Source: an uncultured Pelagibacteraceae bacterium (GTDB lineage Bacteria > Pseudomonadota > Alphaproteobacteria > Pelagibacterales > Pelagibacteraceae). Taken from it: 64,000 bases of DNA. Shown here in pieces: positions 63,290-64,000 of the stretch. The stretch's first letter is position 1. Every line of letters starts with the position of its first letter. The translations under genes and the position numbers were made by a program. The stretch covers positions 1 through 64,000 of the forward strand of contig CACHTB010000003.1 in the NCBI GenBank assembly GCA_902582735.1, read 5' to 3'. Under the pieces are notes generated by a model. It was given only the letters and a program-made list of their open reading frames with translations, was not told the DNA's origin and did not search any database.

Positions 63290-64000
63290 TCTTAATTTCT
63301 AAGCAGTAATTATATATAATTTTTTTTTGAAAGTTTTTTTTACTACAAATTAACTTCACTACATTTTTAATTGTTTTAGTTTTTAATAATTTTTTAATTT
63401 CTTTTTTATCTGATTCTTCTAATTCAATTAACTTTTTTTGAATATTTTTATTCTCGGAAATTATTACTGTTACTTCTCCTTTTTTCGATATACTCAAATT
63501 ATCCAATTTATCGGAAGTAATTCTTATATACTCCTCATGAAACTTGGTAATTTCTCTACAAATTAATATATCTCTTTTTGGAAAATGAAATTTTAAATCA
63601 TTAATAATTTTATAGAGTTTGTTTGGTGATATAAAAAATACAACTGTAAATCCAAAACTAGATGCTTTTTCCAGATTTAATTTAAGATCATTTTTTTTTT
63701 CAGGCAAAAACCCAAGAAATAAATATCGATCTGAAAAACCGCATATAGAAATACCTGCACTAACTGATGATGCTCCGGGTATTGGAAAGATATCGATTGA
63801 ATGATCTATACATTCTTTAATAAGTAATTGTCCTGGATCTGATATTGCAGGAGTTCCTGCGTCAGATATCAAACAGATAATTTTGTCTTGTTTAAGCTTT
63901 TCTATTATTTCTTTTATTTTTTCTCTCTCGTTGAATTTATGATAAGAAATGAGATGTTTTTTTATGTTAAAATGATTTAACAATTTTTTTGAAACTCTTG
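63276..64000 (-). CDS. rsmI: 16S rRNA 2'-O-ribose methyltransferase RsmI, partial (5' end beyond window)
   Basis: LISDAGTPAISDPG, PIPGASSVSAGISICGF; frame open to window end (RVSKKLLNHFNI). Confidence 0.93.
   Translation of the reverse strand, partial: RVSKKLLNHFNIKKHLISYHKFNEREKIKEIIEKLKQDKIICLISDAGTPAISDPGQLLIKECIDHSIDIFPIPGASSVSAGISICGFSDRYLFLGFLPEKKNDLKLNLEKASSFGFTVVFFISPNKLYKIINDLKFHFPKRDILICREITKFHEEYIRITSDKLDNLSISKKGEVTVIISENKNIQKKLIELEESDKKEIKKLLKTKTIKNVVKLICSKKNFQKKIIYNYCLEIKNDKK

Noticed and set aside
1-64000. CRISPR arrays, rRNA genes, intact prophage
   Set aside because: No regularly spaced repeats with unique spacers, no rRNA-like sequence, and no phage structural genes found; only the small element at 38761-42159.

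Overview
AT-rich window whose gene content and order look like a streamlined SAR11/Pelagibacterales-type alphaproteobacterium (inference from gene neighbourhoods, no search was run). Most of it is densely packed housekeeping sequence: prmC-prfA-ispG-lipoyl-aceE; acetoacetyl-CoA synthetase; a SUV3-like helicase; fdxA-carD; dsbB-coq7; argH-lysA; dnaN-dnaA-rpsT; mutM/ubiE-ubiB-coaBC-dut; a rubrerythrin/irr locus; fabA-fabB-fabI; pnp-rpsO-rbfA-infB-nusA; metK-lnt-ybeY-phoH-miaB-fur-tsaB; nfuA-trpS-murJ; maeB; rsmI. There are two tRNAs. The main accessory feature is a ~3.4 kb decaying integrative element (about 38761-42159) inserted between the convergent genes fabI and pnp. It has 11-bp terminal direct repeats, internal arm-like repeats at both ends, an N-terminally truncated tyrosine recombinase, a sulfotransferase-like cargo gene, and an operon with a small HUH-like protein, a ribbon-helix-helix-like protein and two interrupted small ORFs preceded by iteron-like repeats. 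Other points of interest: two G9 homopolymers that each break a conserved gene; an AceE with a fused N-terminal lipoyl domain followed by an orphan lipoyl ORF that overlaps an ispG lacking a standard start codon; an unlisted 27-aa Lys/Arg-only-type peptide next to a Lys-rich CarD; a shared Irr-box-like motif; and serial gene losses from the nusA/infB and miaB/lnt superclusters.
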